Positions 48,989-57,267 of a stretch of 64,000 nt of DNA are shown piece by piece. The stretch spans positions 97,885-161,884 of the forward strand of contig JAFQEA010000019.1 in NCBI GenBank assembly GCA_017399185.1, read 5' to 3'. The DNA is from Clostridia bacterium. Lineage in GTDB: Bacteria; Bacillota; Clostridia; Christensenellales; Borkfalkiaceae. The position numbers and the translations under genes were made by a program. The notes beneath the pieces were generated by a model. It was not told where the DNA came from, made no database searches, and was given only the letters and a program-made list of their open reading frames with translations. Each line of letters opens with the position of its first letter. Within the stretch, counting starts at the first letter, position 1.

Positions 48989-49014
48989 CCCCTTACCTGA
49001 AAGTATGTAAGGGG
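48989..49014 (-). promoter_or_regulatory. hairpin covering the ribosome binding site of the 49-residue frame
   Basis: On the minus strand CCCCTTAC (49014-49007) pairs with GTAAGGGG (48996-48989) around a 10-base loop. The 3' arm contains the AAGGGGG ribosome binding site. There is no T-run, so it is not a terminator. It could regulate translation, for example with temperature. Confidence 0.5.
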
Positions 49015-49020
49015 CTATGG

Positions 49021-49722
49021 TTAAATATTTTTAAGGTAATGGATTTCTTCCTGCGTTAGCTTTCTTACCGCGCCGCGGTCAAGCCCGCGCAAGGTTAAGT
49101 CACCAATTTTGATACGCTTTAAGAAAACAACCTGGCTTTCAACCGTTTCAAACATACGCCTTACCTGACGGTTTCTGCCTTCAGTTATCGTTACGTGCAG
49201 CTTGGTGAATTTATAATCTTCTTCAACCACCTTTACGGTTGCTTTGTTTGTTTTAACCCCGTCTAAATACACGCCGTTGCGAAGTTTTGCAAGGTTACTT
49301 TCGGTTATTTTACCTTCAATTTTAACCAAGTAAGTCTTTGGCGTTTCGTTACGCGGATGGGTTAATCGATTGGTCAAATCACCATCGTTTGTTAAAATCA
49401 ACAAGCCTTCCGTATCGTAGTCAAGCCTACCGACGGGATAAAGCCTGCCAACGTTCGGTGGCAACAAATCCATAACGGTTTTTCTGCCCTTATCGTCCTT
49501 AACCGTGGTAACGTAGCCCTTTGGCTTATTCATAATGTAATAAGAAAATTTATTCTTAAGTGAAACCTGCTGACCGTCAAAAGTAACGGTATCACCCGAT
49601 TCAACTTCTATACCCAAGGTGCAAACCTTGCCGTTCACTTTGATACGGCCTTCTTCGATAAGTTTATCGCAAAATCTTCTGCTGCCAACGCCTGCGTCGG
49701 CAAGGTATTTATTAATTCTCAT
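49021..49722 (-). CDS. rluB: 16S/23S rRNA pseudouridine synthase, RsuA/RluB family
   Basis: 233 residues. An S4 RNA-binding domain (INKYLADAGVGSRRFCDKLIEEGRIKVNG) precedes the RsuA-type catalytic domain: YPVGRLDYDTEGLLILTNDGDL with the catalytic Asp in GRLDYDTEG, then GRNRQVRRMFETV. The length fits RluB. It normally follows dacF/gerW/scpB in Clostridia, as here. Its ATG overlaps, by 11 bases, the end of the interrupted dacF frame, which shows the ancestral coupling. Confidence 0.94.
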   Translation of the reverse strand: MRINKYLADAGVGSRRFCDKLIEEGRIKVNGKVCTLGIEVESGDTVTFDGQQVSLKNKFSYYIMNKPKGYVTTVKDDKGRKTVMDLLPPNVGRLYPVGRLDYDTEGLLILTNDGDLTNRLTHPRNETPKTYLVKIEGKITESNLAKLRNGVYLDGVKTNKATVKVVEEDYKFTKLHVTITEGRNRQVRRMFETVESQVVFLKRIKIGDLTLRGLDRGAVRKLTQEEIHYLKNI

Positions 49723-49897
49723 TAGCGGCTAACCCTAAAACGATTCCTTCTGATAATAGTTTGGTTTTTGCATTTTTTACACCTAACATATTATATAATT
49801 TTGAGAAAAAAATCAACTTATTATTAGCCGTTATGGATAAATTCCCTACTTCCTGACCAATTTTTAATGGAAAATTCAATTCTTTTTCGCCTTGTAG
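49712..49897 (-). pseudogene. dacF: in-frame C-terminal remainder of dacF after a premature stop
   Basis: After the TAA at 49898-49900 the same frame stays open for 61 codons and ends with TAA at 49712-49714, overlapping the rluB start. Its sequence, LNFPLKIGQEVGNLSITANN and so on, has the pattern of the C-terminal beta domain of D-Ala-D-Ala carboxypeptidases (P-L-K-x-G-x-x-V-G). So dacF originally extended to 49712 and now carries an in-frame ochre codon, or the stop is read through. Confidence 0.75.
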
Positions 49898-50860
49898 TTA
49901 AAGTTTAAGGCTTTTAAACTCTTCATCGGTCAGCGGTAAGCGCAAATCACTATCAAGCCTAACCGGGCACTCATAAGTCTTATTTAGAAAGCCTTTTATA
50001 GGTAATTTACCTATAATCTCACCCGACTTAATAACGGTTTTTAGGCTGTAACGCGTAAAAGCGCTATCCAAAAGCTCCTTTGAGCGCTCAAACATAGGCG
50101 CGCAATTTAGCACGACCGAAACAAGCTGCATTTGATTTTTTGTTGCGCTTGAAACCAAGCACCTGCCCGCATCCTTTGTAAACCCAGTTTTTACGCCATC
50201 GCCGCCAACGTAGCTAAAAAGCATCTTATTTTTATTGATAAACGTTCTTTCACCAAACGTGATGCGCTTTGTTGCAACGATTTTCGCAAAGGTCGGATTA
50301 TTCAGCGCATAACAGGTTATAGCGGCTAAATCTCTTGCGGTGGTGTAATGCCCTTCAGCGCTTAAGCCGTGTGGGTTTTTAAACTGACTGTTATTAACCC
50401 CTATAGCTTTTGCCGTTACGTTCATAAGCGCAACAAAGTCTTCAACCGTGCCACGGGTTGCTATGGCCAAGGCTATTGCCGCGTCGTTACCGGAACGCAT
50501 CATCAGCCCGTATAAAAGCGCTTCAACGGTTATGGACTCGCCTTCGGTTAAGTATATGCTTGAGCCTTCTATCCCGACTGCTTCTTTAGGGATTATAACC
50601 GTTTTATTTAAATCGCAATTTTCAATTACTGCGATGGCGGTAAGTATTTTCGTGGTGCTTGCCATTGGCATTTTCACGTCCAAATTTTCGCCGTGTAAAA
50701 CGCGCATAGTAGTCCTTTCCATAACGCATTCCGCACCACTTAAATAGGTGTAACTTTCAGCCATACACACAACGTAATTTTGCGGTTTAATTATTTTTAT
50801 GCCCGACATAAAAACCGCCAAAATCAAGCATATAATCAAGTATTTTAAATTATTTTTCAT
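49898..50860 (-). CDS. dacF: D-alanyl-D-alanine carboxypeptidase (PBP5/DacF-like), truncated by an in-frame stop
   Basis: 320 residues. It trims the terminal D-Ala from peptidoglycan stems outside the membrane. A signal anchor (LIICLILAVFMSGI) precedes the serine-peptidase domain: MASTTKILTAIAVIE (SxxK), MRSGNDAAIALAIATRG (SxN), and GDGVKTGFTKDAGRCLVSS (KTG). The catalytic domain is complete. The C-terminal beta domain is cut by TAA at 49898, and the missing half follows in frame (49712-49897). Overlaps gerW by 11 bases. A truncated protein could still be active but may have lost membrane anchoring. Confidence 0.88.
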   Translation of the reverse strand: MKNNLKYLIICLILAVFMSGIKIIKPQNYVVCMAESYTYLSGAECVMERTTMRVLHGENLDVKMPMASTTKILTAIAVIENCDLNKTVIIPKEAVGIEGSSIYLTEGESITVEALLYGLMMRSGNDAAIALAIATRGTVEDFVALMNVTAKAIGVNNSQFKNPHGLSAEGHYTTARDLAAITCYALNNPTFAKIVATKRITFGERTFINKNKMLFSYVGGDGVKTGFTKDAGRCLVSSATKNQMQLVSVVLNCAPMFERSKELLDSAFTRYSLKTVIKSGEIIGKLPIKGFLNKTYECPVRLDSDLRLPLTDEEFKSLKL

Positions 50861-51212
50861 TTATACTTTCAAAGTAAGACGTAACGCTGTCAATGGTTTT
50901 ATCAAACACGTCGGGCTTGCATTCGATAAACTTTATCGTCTTACCCTTTTCCACCAAAAAGCCAAAGGGTTTTACAGTTACCACCCCGCCACCTGCAACG
51001 CTATTTGGGTATTCCTTATTTGGCGAAAACATCTTAACCTTGCCGTATTCGCCGCTACCCGTTAATAGCCCTACGGTTATCTTTGAAACAGGTAAAATCG
51101 TGTTGCCATTTGGTGTTGTTATCTGCTTGCCGATTATCACATCCATATTAGATAACGCCGAAATATTTTCCATTACATCAATTATATTATCTTTTTTGTT
51201 TTGCTTTTTCAC
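50850..51212 (-). CDS. gerW: GerW/YtfJ-family spore protein
   Basis: 120 residues. MENISALSNMDVIIGKQITTPNGNTILPVSKI and GGGVVTVKPFGFLVEKGKTI match the YtfJ (GerW) family, needed for spore germination with some nutrients in Bacillus. The start GTG 51212 has GGGTGAAAG before it and overlaps the DUF2953 stop; ATG codon 14 (MENISAL) is the alternative. The usual Clostridia order scpB-DUF2953-gerW-dacF is kept. Presence of the gene alone does not prove sporulation. Confidence 0.9.
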   Translation of the reverse strand: MKKQNKKDNIIDVMENISALSNMDVIIGKQITTPNGNTILPVSKITVGLLTGSGEYGKVKMFSPNKEYPNSVAGGGVVTVKPFGFLVEKGKTIKFIECKPDVFDKTIDSVTSYFESINEK

Positions 51213-51708
51213 CTTTCACCCACATATAAATTAATAAATATATAATAGCAAATAAATTAACCTTTATTGATATTTTTAGATAGGCTGAAATATCTTCATT
51301 TTCGGTAAACTGCACTACCTGCTCAACGCGTTGCAAATTTGTGCTTATTATCGGTAATACAAGATTTTCTATCACGTTTATTAAACCTAATAATCCAAAC
51401 GATAAGCCGCTGAACGGAATAAAGCATACTGTGGATATATTTGTCAGCCAAATCTGACTGAAATCAACGTTTTTAAGCTTAAAGCTGCCAAGCTTCTTTC
51501 TATCAAACAAGTACGCCCTGTTATTTGCGGTGTGTATTACCAAATTCCCTTTGGATTTATCAATGTAACCGCCCTTAAGCTTAATTATTTTTTGTAAAAG
51601 AACTATAAAATTAAGTCGCTTTTGTGCCGCGTCATAGTTTAAATATCCGTCAACGCTAAACGGAAAAAATAATAAGACTATAGCGATAAAGGTCAGATAA
51701 ATTGCCAT
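51187..51708 (-). CDS. DUF2953-like membrane protein
   Basis: 173 residues with an N-terminal membrane helix (YLTFIAIVLLFFPFSV), a soluble middle and further hydrophobic stretches at about 100-130 and at the C-terminus (LFAIIYLLIYMWV). In sporulating Firmicutes a DUF2953 protein is found between scpB and ytfJ; position and layout agree. No clear binding site precedes the ATG. A terminator stands between scpB and this gene, so it may have its own promoter, which I cannot define. Confidence 0.8.
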   Translation of the reverse strand: MAIYLTFIAIVLLFFPFSVDGYLNYDAAQKRLNFIVLLQKIIKLKGGYIDKSKGNLVIHTANNRAYLFDRKKLGSFKLKNVDFSQIWLTNISTVCFIPFSGLSFGLLGLINVIENLVLPIISTNLQRVEQVVQFTENEDISAYLKISIKVNLFAIIYLLIYMWVKGEKAKQKR

Positions 51709-51744
51709 ATCATAAAAGTATTTTTTGCAAAAATAAAATTGATA

Positions 51745-51775
51745 TACAAAAAAGCCTGCAGAATTTGCAGGCTGT
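51745..51775 (-). terminator. terminator after scpB
   Basis: On the minus strand AGCCTGCA-AATTC-TGCAGGCT followed by TTTTTTG. Confidence 0.85.
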
Positions 51776-51815
51776 ATTATTTATGATTATATAAAGTTTT
51801 TTATTGTGTTAAAAA

Positions 51816-52589
51816 TTAATCTTCATTGTTATCGCTTTCATCAAAAGGCATATCGTCACCGGAAATAAAAGCAACGTCTTCACCTTGCAGAAAGTCAGGT
51901 AAATCTTCTGTGATATCAGGAAGCTCAAACTCTTGCTGGGCGCTTTCCATTACTTCGCCACGGGTTTTGATATTAGAAAGGTCAATTTCGCGCTTCTTGT
52001 GGTCTTCATCCCCTTCAACGTACTCATCTTTTCTGTAAAGATAAGATTCGTTTGTTCCGTTTGCCATTTTAATGCGTGCCATAAGCTCGTTATAGTCAGG
52101 TAATTCGTCAAGGGAAGAAAACTGGAAGCGTTTTAAGAATTCATCGGTTGTGCCAAATAATACAGGCCTACCAACGGCTTCCTTACGGCCAACGACTTCG
52201 ATAACGCCAAGTTTTAAAAGGTTTTGAATAGCATATTCGCTGTTACCCCTGATTTCTTCCAAATCAAGCCTTGTAACAGGCTGTTTATAGGCAATAATTG
52301 CAGCAGTTTCAAGCATACTTCTTGAAAGCTCACGCTCCCTAATTGGGTTTAATACGATTGAAACAGGTTCAGCATACGCGGGGTTTGAGCAAAATTGTAA
52401 TTTATTATTAAAAATGAGTAATTGAATACCGCTATCGTCAGCATACTTTTTCTGCAATTCCTTTGCGGCGTTTAAAATGGTTTTATCCGTCGTCTCAAGA
52501 CGCGAAGAAATATCGCTTATCGCAACGGCTTTGCCACTTATAAATAATATTGATTCAATTATATTCGTCAATTTCTCCAATGTCATCAC
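51816..52589 (-). CDS. scpB: segregation and condensation protein B
   Basis: 257 residues. ScpB binds ScpA and SMC in chromosome condensation. Two winged-helix domains are seen: IIESILFISGKAVAISDISSRLE and SMLETAAIIAYKQPVTRLDLEEIRGNSEYAIQNLLKLGVIEVVGRKEAVGRPVLFGTT (the usual conserved centre, quoted here as landmarks only in part). The last 80 residues are acidic and extra to the minimal family. Start GTG 52589 is followed by ATG and by TTG 52580, which has the better spacing from AGGAG. Overlaps scpA by 35 bases. Confidence 0.93.
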   Translation of the reverse strand: MMTLEKLTNIIESILFISGKAVAISDISSRLETTDKTILNAAKELQKKYADDSGIQLLIFNNKLQFCSNPAYAEPVSIVLNPIRERELSRSMLETAAIIAYKQPVTRLDLEEIRGNSEYAIQNLLKLGVIEVVGRKEAVGRPVLFGTTDEFLKRFQFSSLDELPDYNELMARIKMANGTNESYLYRKDEYVEGDEDHKKREIDLSNIKTRGEVMESAQQEFELPDITEDLPDFLQGEDVAFISGDDMPFDESDNNED

Positions 52590-53337
52590 TCCTATCTGGG
52601 TTTAGTGTAATAGTAATATCGTCGTAAACGGCTGTTTGCACGACCTTAATGAATTGGTGTTTTAAAAGCTCAAGCATAGCCTGGAATGTTGCAACAAGCT
52701 CCCCAACCGAGCAATCGTAATCAAAAAGCTCAAAAAAGCTGCAGGATTCGCGTTCTTCCAAGGTTTCGCGCATGAACTGTATTTTGTCCCTTACGGTAAA
52801 AACTTCACGCGGAATGCTCTTTTGGTTTTGGCGTGCAGCGTCGCGGATATCAACCCTTTCCATAAGTTTTGTAAAGGCTTTGACTAAACCTTCAAGGGTG
52901 AAATCCTTATACACGATACGAACGTCGTACGCGGCGTCATCAGGCTCTTTATAAAAGCGCGAAGTATTTTCAGTTGCCTTAAGCTGTTCTGCCTTTTCCT
53001 TGAAAATCTTATATTCTTCAAGCTTACGGATAAAGGCTTGCTCTGGGTCTTCGGCTTCAACTGCGTTATCATCTAACGAAGGCAAAACGGATTTTGACTT
53101 GATTTCTAAAATGGTTGCGGCGATTGCAATGTATTCGCTGACCTTTTCCAGGTCGAAAACTTCCATTTGACGTACGTATTGAACGAACTGGTCTGTAACT
53201 TCGGACACGAAAATATCCTTGATTTCTATTTGCGCAATCTTAATCATGTGCAAAAGTAAATCAAGTGGGCCGTCAAAGTTCTCAAACTTTGTATTGTAAT
53301 CTACAATTGATGGAAAATTGTCAAGATTTGTAGCCAC
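52555..53337 (-). CDS. scpA: segregation and condensation protein A
   Basis: 260 residues, the kleisin subunit of the SMC-ScpAB complex. The N-terminal part FENFDGPLDLLLHMIKIAQIEIKDI and EYIAIAATILEIKSKSVLP are the standard kleisin signatures; the C-terminal winged helix is SVGELVATFQAMLELLKHQFIKV. Start GTG 53337 has AAAGGAGC upstream. It overlaps scpB and lies 45 bases after the M50 protease gene. Confidence 0.95.
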   Translation of the reverse strand: MATNLDNFPSIVDYNTKFENFDGPLDLLLHMIKIAQIEIKDIFVSEVTDQFVQYVRQMEVFDLEKVSEYIAIAATILEIKSKSVLPSLDDNAVEAEDPEQAFIRKLEEYKIFKEKAEQLKATENTSRFYKEPDDAAYDVRIVYKDFTLEGLVKAFTKLMERVDIRDAARQNQKSIPREVFTVRDKIQFMRETLEERESCSFFELFDYDCSVGELVATFQAMLELLKHQFIKVVQTAVYDDITITLNPDRSDDIGEIDEYN

Positions 53338-53382
53338 TATTAGCTCCTTTGTTACAATAGTTACAACAGTTATAATAAATAA

Positions 53383-54087
53383 TTAAATAAATAAACTCAT
53401 TATCCAGCCCCAAAATAGCGCTATAGGTTGCCCTATAATCCCCGTTAAGGTGGACATTAAAAACCCAAATACGTCAATATATCCCAAAACAGGGATATAA
53501 TCGGTAAGGAAGTTAATTAATATCAAAACAAGCAGGATAATGTATCCTTTTTCTCTTAAAAAGTCCATAACCTTGTTTGGCTTTTTAAAGATAGCTTCAA
53601 GCACCCTGAACCCGTCAAGCGGATAAACAGGTATCAGATTGAAAACAACAAGGTTTAAGCTGATTGCAAAAACAGCTTCAAGCGTGCCACTTAATAGGGT
53701 TGCCGCCATTTGACCGAACGTGCTTTGTGCAAAGGTTGTTGCGAACAACGAAAACGATAATATCCAAAGCGGATAGAAAATAAATGCCAATAAATAATTG
53801 GAAACGACACCTGCTATTGATACAAAAAAGTAATCGCGGCGCAAATGCCTGAAGTTGTTTGGATTAATCGGAACAGGTTTTGCCCAACCAAAGCGCGCAA
53901 TAACGAGCATCGCAAGCCCCATAAGGTCAAAATGCGCCATTGGGTTAAGCGTTAAGCGTTTGTGGTGCTTTGGCGTATCGTCACCGCACTTAACGGCTAC
54001 AAAAGCGTGCGCCCATTCGTGCACGGGTAGGACTAATAAAATCGCTAAAAAGGATGCGACAAATGATATAATCTTAATTGAAGTCAT
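53383..54087 (-). CDS. site-2 protease family (M50) membrane metalloprotease
   Basis: 234 residues with about six membrane helices. The zinc site is VHEWAHAF (HExxH) near residue 23, and the Asp ligand is in NLIPVYPLDGFRVL (NxxPxxxLDG) near 160. LTLNPMAHFDLMGLAML is typical of the Clostridia group upstream of scpA. Substrate unknown; S2P enzymes cleave within membranes, often in regulation. No terminator separates it from scpA. Confidence 0.92.
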   Translation of the reverse strand: MTSIKIISFVASFLAILLVLPVHEWAHAFVAVKCGDDTPKHHKRLTLNPMAHFDLMGLAMLVIARFGWAKPVPINPNNFRHLRRDYFFVSIAGVVSNYLLAFIFYPLWILSFSLFATTFAQSTFGQMAATLLSGTLEAVFAISLNLVVFNLIPVYPLDGFRVLEAIFKKPNKVMDFLREKGYIILLVLILINFLTDYIPVLGYIDVFGFLMSTLTGIIGQPIALFWGWIMSLFI

Positions 54088-54116
54088 ACATATATATTTT
54101 AAACTAAATTAATAAA

Positions 54117-54150
54117 AAAAGCAAGAAAATTTACAAATTCCTGCTCTTTT
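54117..54150 (-). terminator. terminator after the second EamA gene
   Basis: On the minus strand AGCAGGAA-TTTGTAAATT-TTCTTGCT (one G-U) followed by TTTTTTT. Confidence 0.65.
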
Positions 54151-54194
54151 ATTTGTTTTTATTGTTATTTTGATAGTATTTTTATTGATTTTTA

Positions 54195-55118
54195 CTATTT
54201 TTTGCGCTTAAATTCCATTTGGCTTAAGAATATAGCAACAAGCATAAGCGCACAGCCCAAAAATTGGAGCGGTGTTTCCTGTATGCTTTGCCCCATACAA
54301 AGACAAACGATAATATTAAAAATGAGCGCAAAAACAGATTCTAACGACAAAATAAGTGTTACAACCGTCGGGTTGCCGTTTCGCTGTGAAACGATTTGCA
54401 AGGTATAACCAATCGCGCTTGAGAAAACCCCTAAATAGATAAGCGGGAATATTGCAACGGAAATCATTGACCAATTAACGGTTTCGGTGCAAACCGATAA
54501 AATGATTGATAAAACAGAGCAAACCAAAAACTGACCGCACGATAATTTAAGAGCGTCAACGTAATTAATATAGTGGTCAACCAGCATAATTTGCACCGCA
54601 AAAAATACTGCTGAAATTAATAAATAGACGTAGTAGATATCAATATTAAAGCCTTCTATCTTACAGATTAACGCTAAACCAACGATTGCAATCACAACGG
54701 CAAGCCAGATGTTAAGCCCCAATTTTTTACCCAAAAACAAGCTGAAAATCGGCACAAAAATCATGTACATCGTGGTGATAAATGCAGCTTCGCTTGGGAG
54801 CGTGCCTTCAATACCGAATTGCTGAATATTGGTTGCAATGAACAAGCAAACACCGCAGGTTAGCGAACCAAATATCAGCTTTCGCTTGTTAATCGGGGTA
54901 GCTTCGCCAACTTTTTCCGACTTGTTTTTAAGTATGATACCGAACTTATCACGCAAAAGAATAATCACAAGCAAAGCAAAAAAGGCTATCCCTGCGCGGG
55001 CGGCATTAATAAAGAACGCCGGGAAGTTTTTAGATAATTCCCCTTGCGCCAAAAATGCCGAGCCCCAGATCGCCGCTGTAACTATTGGTATTATGATTTG
55101 CTTGATTTTAGTTTTCAT
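54195..55118 (-). CDS. EamA/DMT-family membrane transporter with attenuator leader
   Basis: 307 residues and ten membrane helices. IVTAAIWGSAFLAQGELSK near the start and FITTMYMIFVPIFSLFLGKKLGLNIW in the first EamA repeat, YLGVFSSAIGYTLQIVSQRNGN in the second, identify the family. I use ATG 55118 (AAAAGG, 5 bases spacing); seven more codons upstream are open but overlap the leader. A leader with a short reading frame and a terminator precedes it (55153-55269), a layout known from antibiotic-inducible genes, so a drug or amino-acid exporter is possible (inference). Confidence 0.87.
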   Translation of the reverse strand: MKTKIKQIIIPIVTAAIWGSAFLAQGELSKNFPAFFINAARAGIAFFALLVIILLRDKFGIILKNKSEKVGEATPINKRKLIFGSLTCGVCLFIATNIQQFGIEGTLPSEAAFITTMYMIFVPIFSLFLGKKLGLNIWLAVVIAIVGLALICKIEGFNIDIYYVYLLISAVFFAVQIMLVDHYINYVDALKLSCGQFLVCSVLSIILSVCTETVNWSMISVAIFPLIYLGVFSSAIGYTLQIVSQRNGNPTVVTLILSLESVFALIFNIIVCLCMGQSIQETPLQFLGCALMLVAIFLSQMEFKRKK

Positions 55119-55152
55119 AACAGCCTTTTGCTTTACCACAGTAAAGTGAAAT

Positions 55153-55183
55153 ATATGAAAAAAGCCGTACTAAATACGGCTTT
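55153..55183 (-). terminator. terminator in the leader of the second EamA gene
   Basis: On the minus strand AAAGCCGTA-TTTAG-TACGGCTTT (55183-55161) followed by TTTC. It stands between the promoter and the gene, so it must be bypassed for expression. The stop codon of the leader peptide lies in its loop. Confidence 0.75.
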
Positions 55184-55223
55184 TAAAGTTCAATTTTTCA
55201 AAATAACTGTGGTTAAGTATCAT
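55170..55223 (-). CDS. putative 17-residue leader peptide before the second EamA gene
   Basis: ATG 55223 has AAGGTGA 4-6 bases upstream and encodes MILNHSYFEKLNFKSRI, then TAG. The TAG falls in the loop of the terminator hairpin at 55161-55183. The codons for Asn-His-Ser lie in ACCACAG, which is complementary to ACTGTGGT (55142-55135) beyond the terminator. This is the arrangement of translation-dependent attenuators. Confidence 0.5.
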   Translation of the reverse strand: MILNHSYFEKLNFKSRI

Positions 55224-55240
55224 AGTTCACCTTGATATAT

Positions 55241-55269
55241 ATTATACGCTAAACAAGATTTTTTGTCAA
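55241..55269 (-). promoter_or_regulatory. promoter of the leader-peptide/EamA transcript
   Basis: TTGACA (55269-55264), 17 bases, TATAAT (55246-55241) on the minus strand; the transcript starts about 12 bases before the leader-peptide ATG. Confidence 0.75.
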
Positions 55270-55370
55270 CAAAAAATGAATAAAAAATGCATTTTTTTAT
55301 ATTTTACCCAATAGCAACAAAAAAATGCATTTATTTTGTATAATATGACTTATTATTTTTTATATAAGTA

Positions 55371-55398
55371 TTGACAACGGCTAATTATATGGTATAAT
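55371..55398 (+). promoter_or_regulatory. promoter of the leucine-rich-repeat lipoprotein gene
   Basis: TTGACA (55371-55376), 16 bases, TATAAT (55393-55398), followed by AGGAGGG before the ATG at 55429. Confidence 0.75.
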
Positions 55399-55428
55399 AT
55401 ACCAAAAATCAATGATAGGAGGGATATT

Positions 55429-57216
55429 ATGAAAAAATTATTGTTATTTACCGTAATTTGTGCGTTTTGTTTTTTATTTGGTTGTAACAGCACACATACA
55501 CATAGTTTTGACCAAAAAAACTTAGATAGCAAATACTTAAAAGAACTAAATTGCTTAAGTGGAAACACATATTATTACTCCTGTAACTGTGGTGAGGCTG
55601 GAACTGAAACGTTTACAACTGAATCAAAGAAACATTACTATAATTGGCAGAACGTTTGCGACGTTTGCGGGGACAGCTTTACTAAATGGTTAAAATATAA
55701 ACTATCCGAAACGAAAGATTATTATATTATCACCGACGGCACGGAAACGACTGAATCAACCATAGTAATCCCCCAAAGCATAAACAATATACCCGTAAAG
55801 GTAATTGGTGCTAGTGCGTTTGCAGGCAAAAAAACCCTAAGGCAAATAGAAATACCTGAAGGTATTGTTGAAATACAAAGTGGGGCTTTTGAGGGGAGCG
55901 GGCTTGAAAGTGTTACCTTACCAGAGAGTTTAATCAAACTCGGTTCTTGGGCTTTTTGGGGGAGCGGGCTTGAAAGTGTTATCCTGCCAGAGAGTTTAAT
56001 CGAACTCGGTGCTGGGGCGTTTAATTCTACGCGTATGCAATTTAACGTGTACGAAAACTTCTGTTATCTTGGCACAAAAGAAAACCCTTATCATTTTTGT
56101 TGCTGTCCCAGTTCAAATGCTGCAGTTAATTATTGGCCGGAAGGATTTAGAACACATCCACAAACAAGGGTTGTTGCTGATAGGGTGTTTTCGATAACTC
56201 ACCCTATGGAGCTAAAACTACCCCCTGCACAGCTTACGCTGAACGAGGGCCTGATACATATTGGTGAAAATGCCTTTAGCGGCTCACCTATTGAAACTTT
56301 GCACCTACCAAGCACACTGCGTAGCATGGGTGATGAATGCTTCTCTGGTTGCTATAATTTAAAGACTGTTACGGTTAGTGATAATCCGTATTTTACTTAC
56401 GTTGACGGTTGCGTAATTGAAAATCAAACTAAAACGTTGATTTTTGCAGATAAGGATTTTAACTTACCAAACGACGGCAGTATAAAACATATTAGTAAAT
56501 ATTGCTTTGCTGTAACAGATATTGCAAAAATTATCATACCTGACAGCGTTGAAAGCATTGACGGATATATTTCTATTTCATCCACCAAAAATTACTCTGT
56601 AAAAGAAATCGTTTTAGGTAAGGGTGTGAAGCGAGTTGAGGATGGCGCTTTCAAGGTCTTTGAAGGTGTCAATAGCATTAAGCTAAACGAAGGCTTAACG
56701 TATATAGGCAATAGTGCTTTTTACACGAGTAGCCTTACAGAGGTTATGGAGATACCATCGACGGCTGAAGTGATTGATTTTATATATTATCTCCATGATA
56801 ATATTACCGTTTCACCAAATAGCAAATATTTTAAAATAGTTAACGGCTGCCTAATTGAATTGCAAACAAAAAGACTCTTTGCGGCAAGAGACGGGTTTGT
56901 AATCCCCACGGATGGCAGTGTAGAAGTAATCGATAGTCAAGCTTTTGACTTTTGCGAGTTTGATGGACCTTTGACCATACCTGCAAGCGTAAGATTGATT
57001 GAAAACTACACCTTTTCTTTATACTGGGATCTGCCCGAAGACTTTAACATAATTTTTGAATCGCCTTGTGACTGGGTTGTCACAATTGACGAGTGGAACG
57101 CAGACCGTACTGAAAAGGTTACCAAAACGTATACCGTAACGGCTGAAGAATTATCTGCTAACGCCGTAGAGTTACTAACAAAAACCTATTTACAAGGTAC
57201 TTGGGTTAAAAAATAA
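55429..57216 (+). CDS. BspA-type leucine-rich-repeat lipoprotein
   Basis: 595 residues. Signal peptide with lipobox LFGC (Cys20) anchors it outside. A Cys/His-rich stretch follows (residues 25-85: YSCNCG, NVCDVCGDSF). From about 100 to 540 it has LRR_5 repeats of the Treponema/BspA kind: IEIPEGIVEIQSGAFEGSGLESV, LPESLIKLGSWAF. Such proteins bind host or surface ligands in gut bacteria. At DNA level two adjacent repeats (about 55894 and 55960) are near-identical with a 66-base period, so repeat number may change. It is transcribed alone, with a terminator at 57216. Confidence 0.9.
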   Translation: MKKLLLFTVICAFCFLFGCNSTHTHSFDQKNLDSKYLKELNCLSGNTYYYSCNCGEAGTETFTTESKKHYYNWQNVCDVCGDSFTKWLKYKLSETKDYYIITDGTETTESTIVIPQSINNIPVKVIGASAFAGKKTLRQIEIPEGIVEIQSGAFEGSGLESVTLPESLIKLGSWAFWGSGLESVILPESLIELGAGAFNSTRMQFNVYENFCYLGTKENPYHFCCCPSSNAAVNYWPEGFRTHPQTRVVADRVFSITHPMELKLPPAQLTLNEGLIHIGENAFSGSPIETLHLPSTLRSMGDECFSGCYNLKTVTVSDNPYFTYVDGCVIENQTKTLIFADKDFNLPNDGSIKHISKYCFAVTDIAKIIIPDSVESIDGYISISSTKNYSVKEIVLGKGVKRVEDGAFKVFEGVNSIKLNEGLTYIGNSAFYTSSLTEVMEIPSTAEVIDFIYYLHDNITVSPNSKYFKIVNGCLIELQTKRLFAARDGFVIPTDGSVEVIDSQAFDFCEFDGPLTIPASVRLIENYTFSLYWDLPEDFNIIFESPCDWVVTIDEWNADRTEKVTKTYTVTAEELSANAVELLTKTYLQGTWVKK

Positions 57217-57252
57217 AATTAAAGAAGGCTTTTAAGCCTTCTTTTTAATTTT
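57216..57252. terminator. bidirectional terminator between LRR lipoprotein and metallopeptidase genes
   Basis: AAATTAAAGAAGGCTT-TTAAGCCTTCTTTTTAATTTT; T-runs in both directions between convergent genes. Confidence 0.85.
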
Positions 57253-57267
57253 GTATGAAATTTATAA

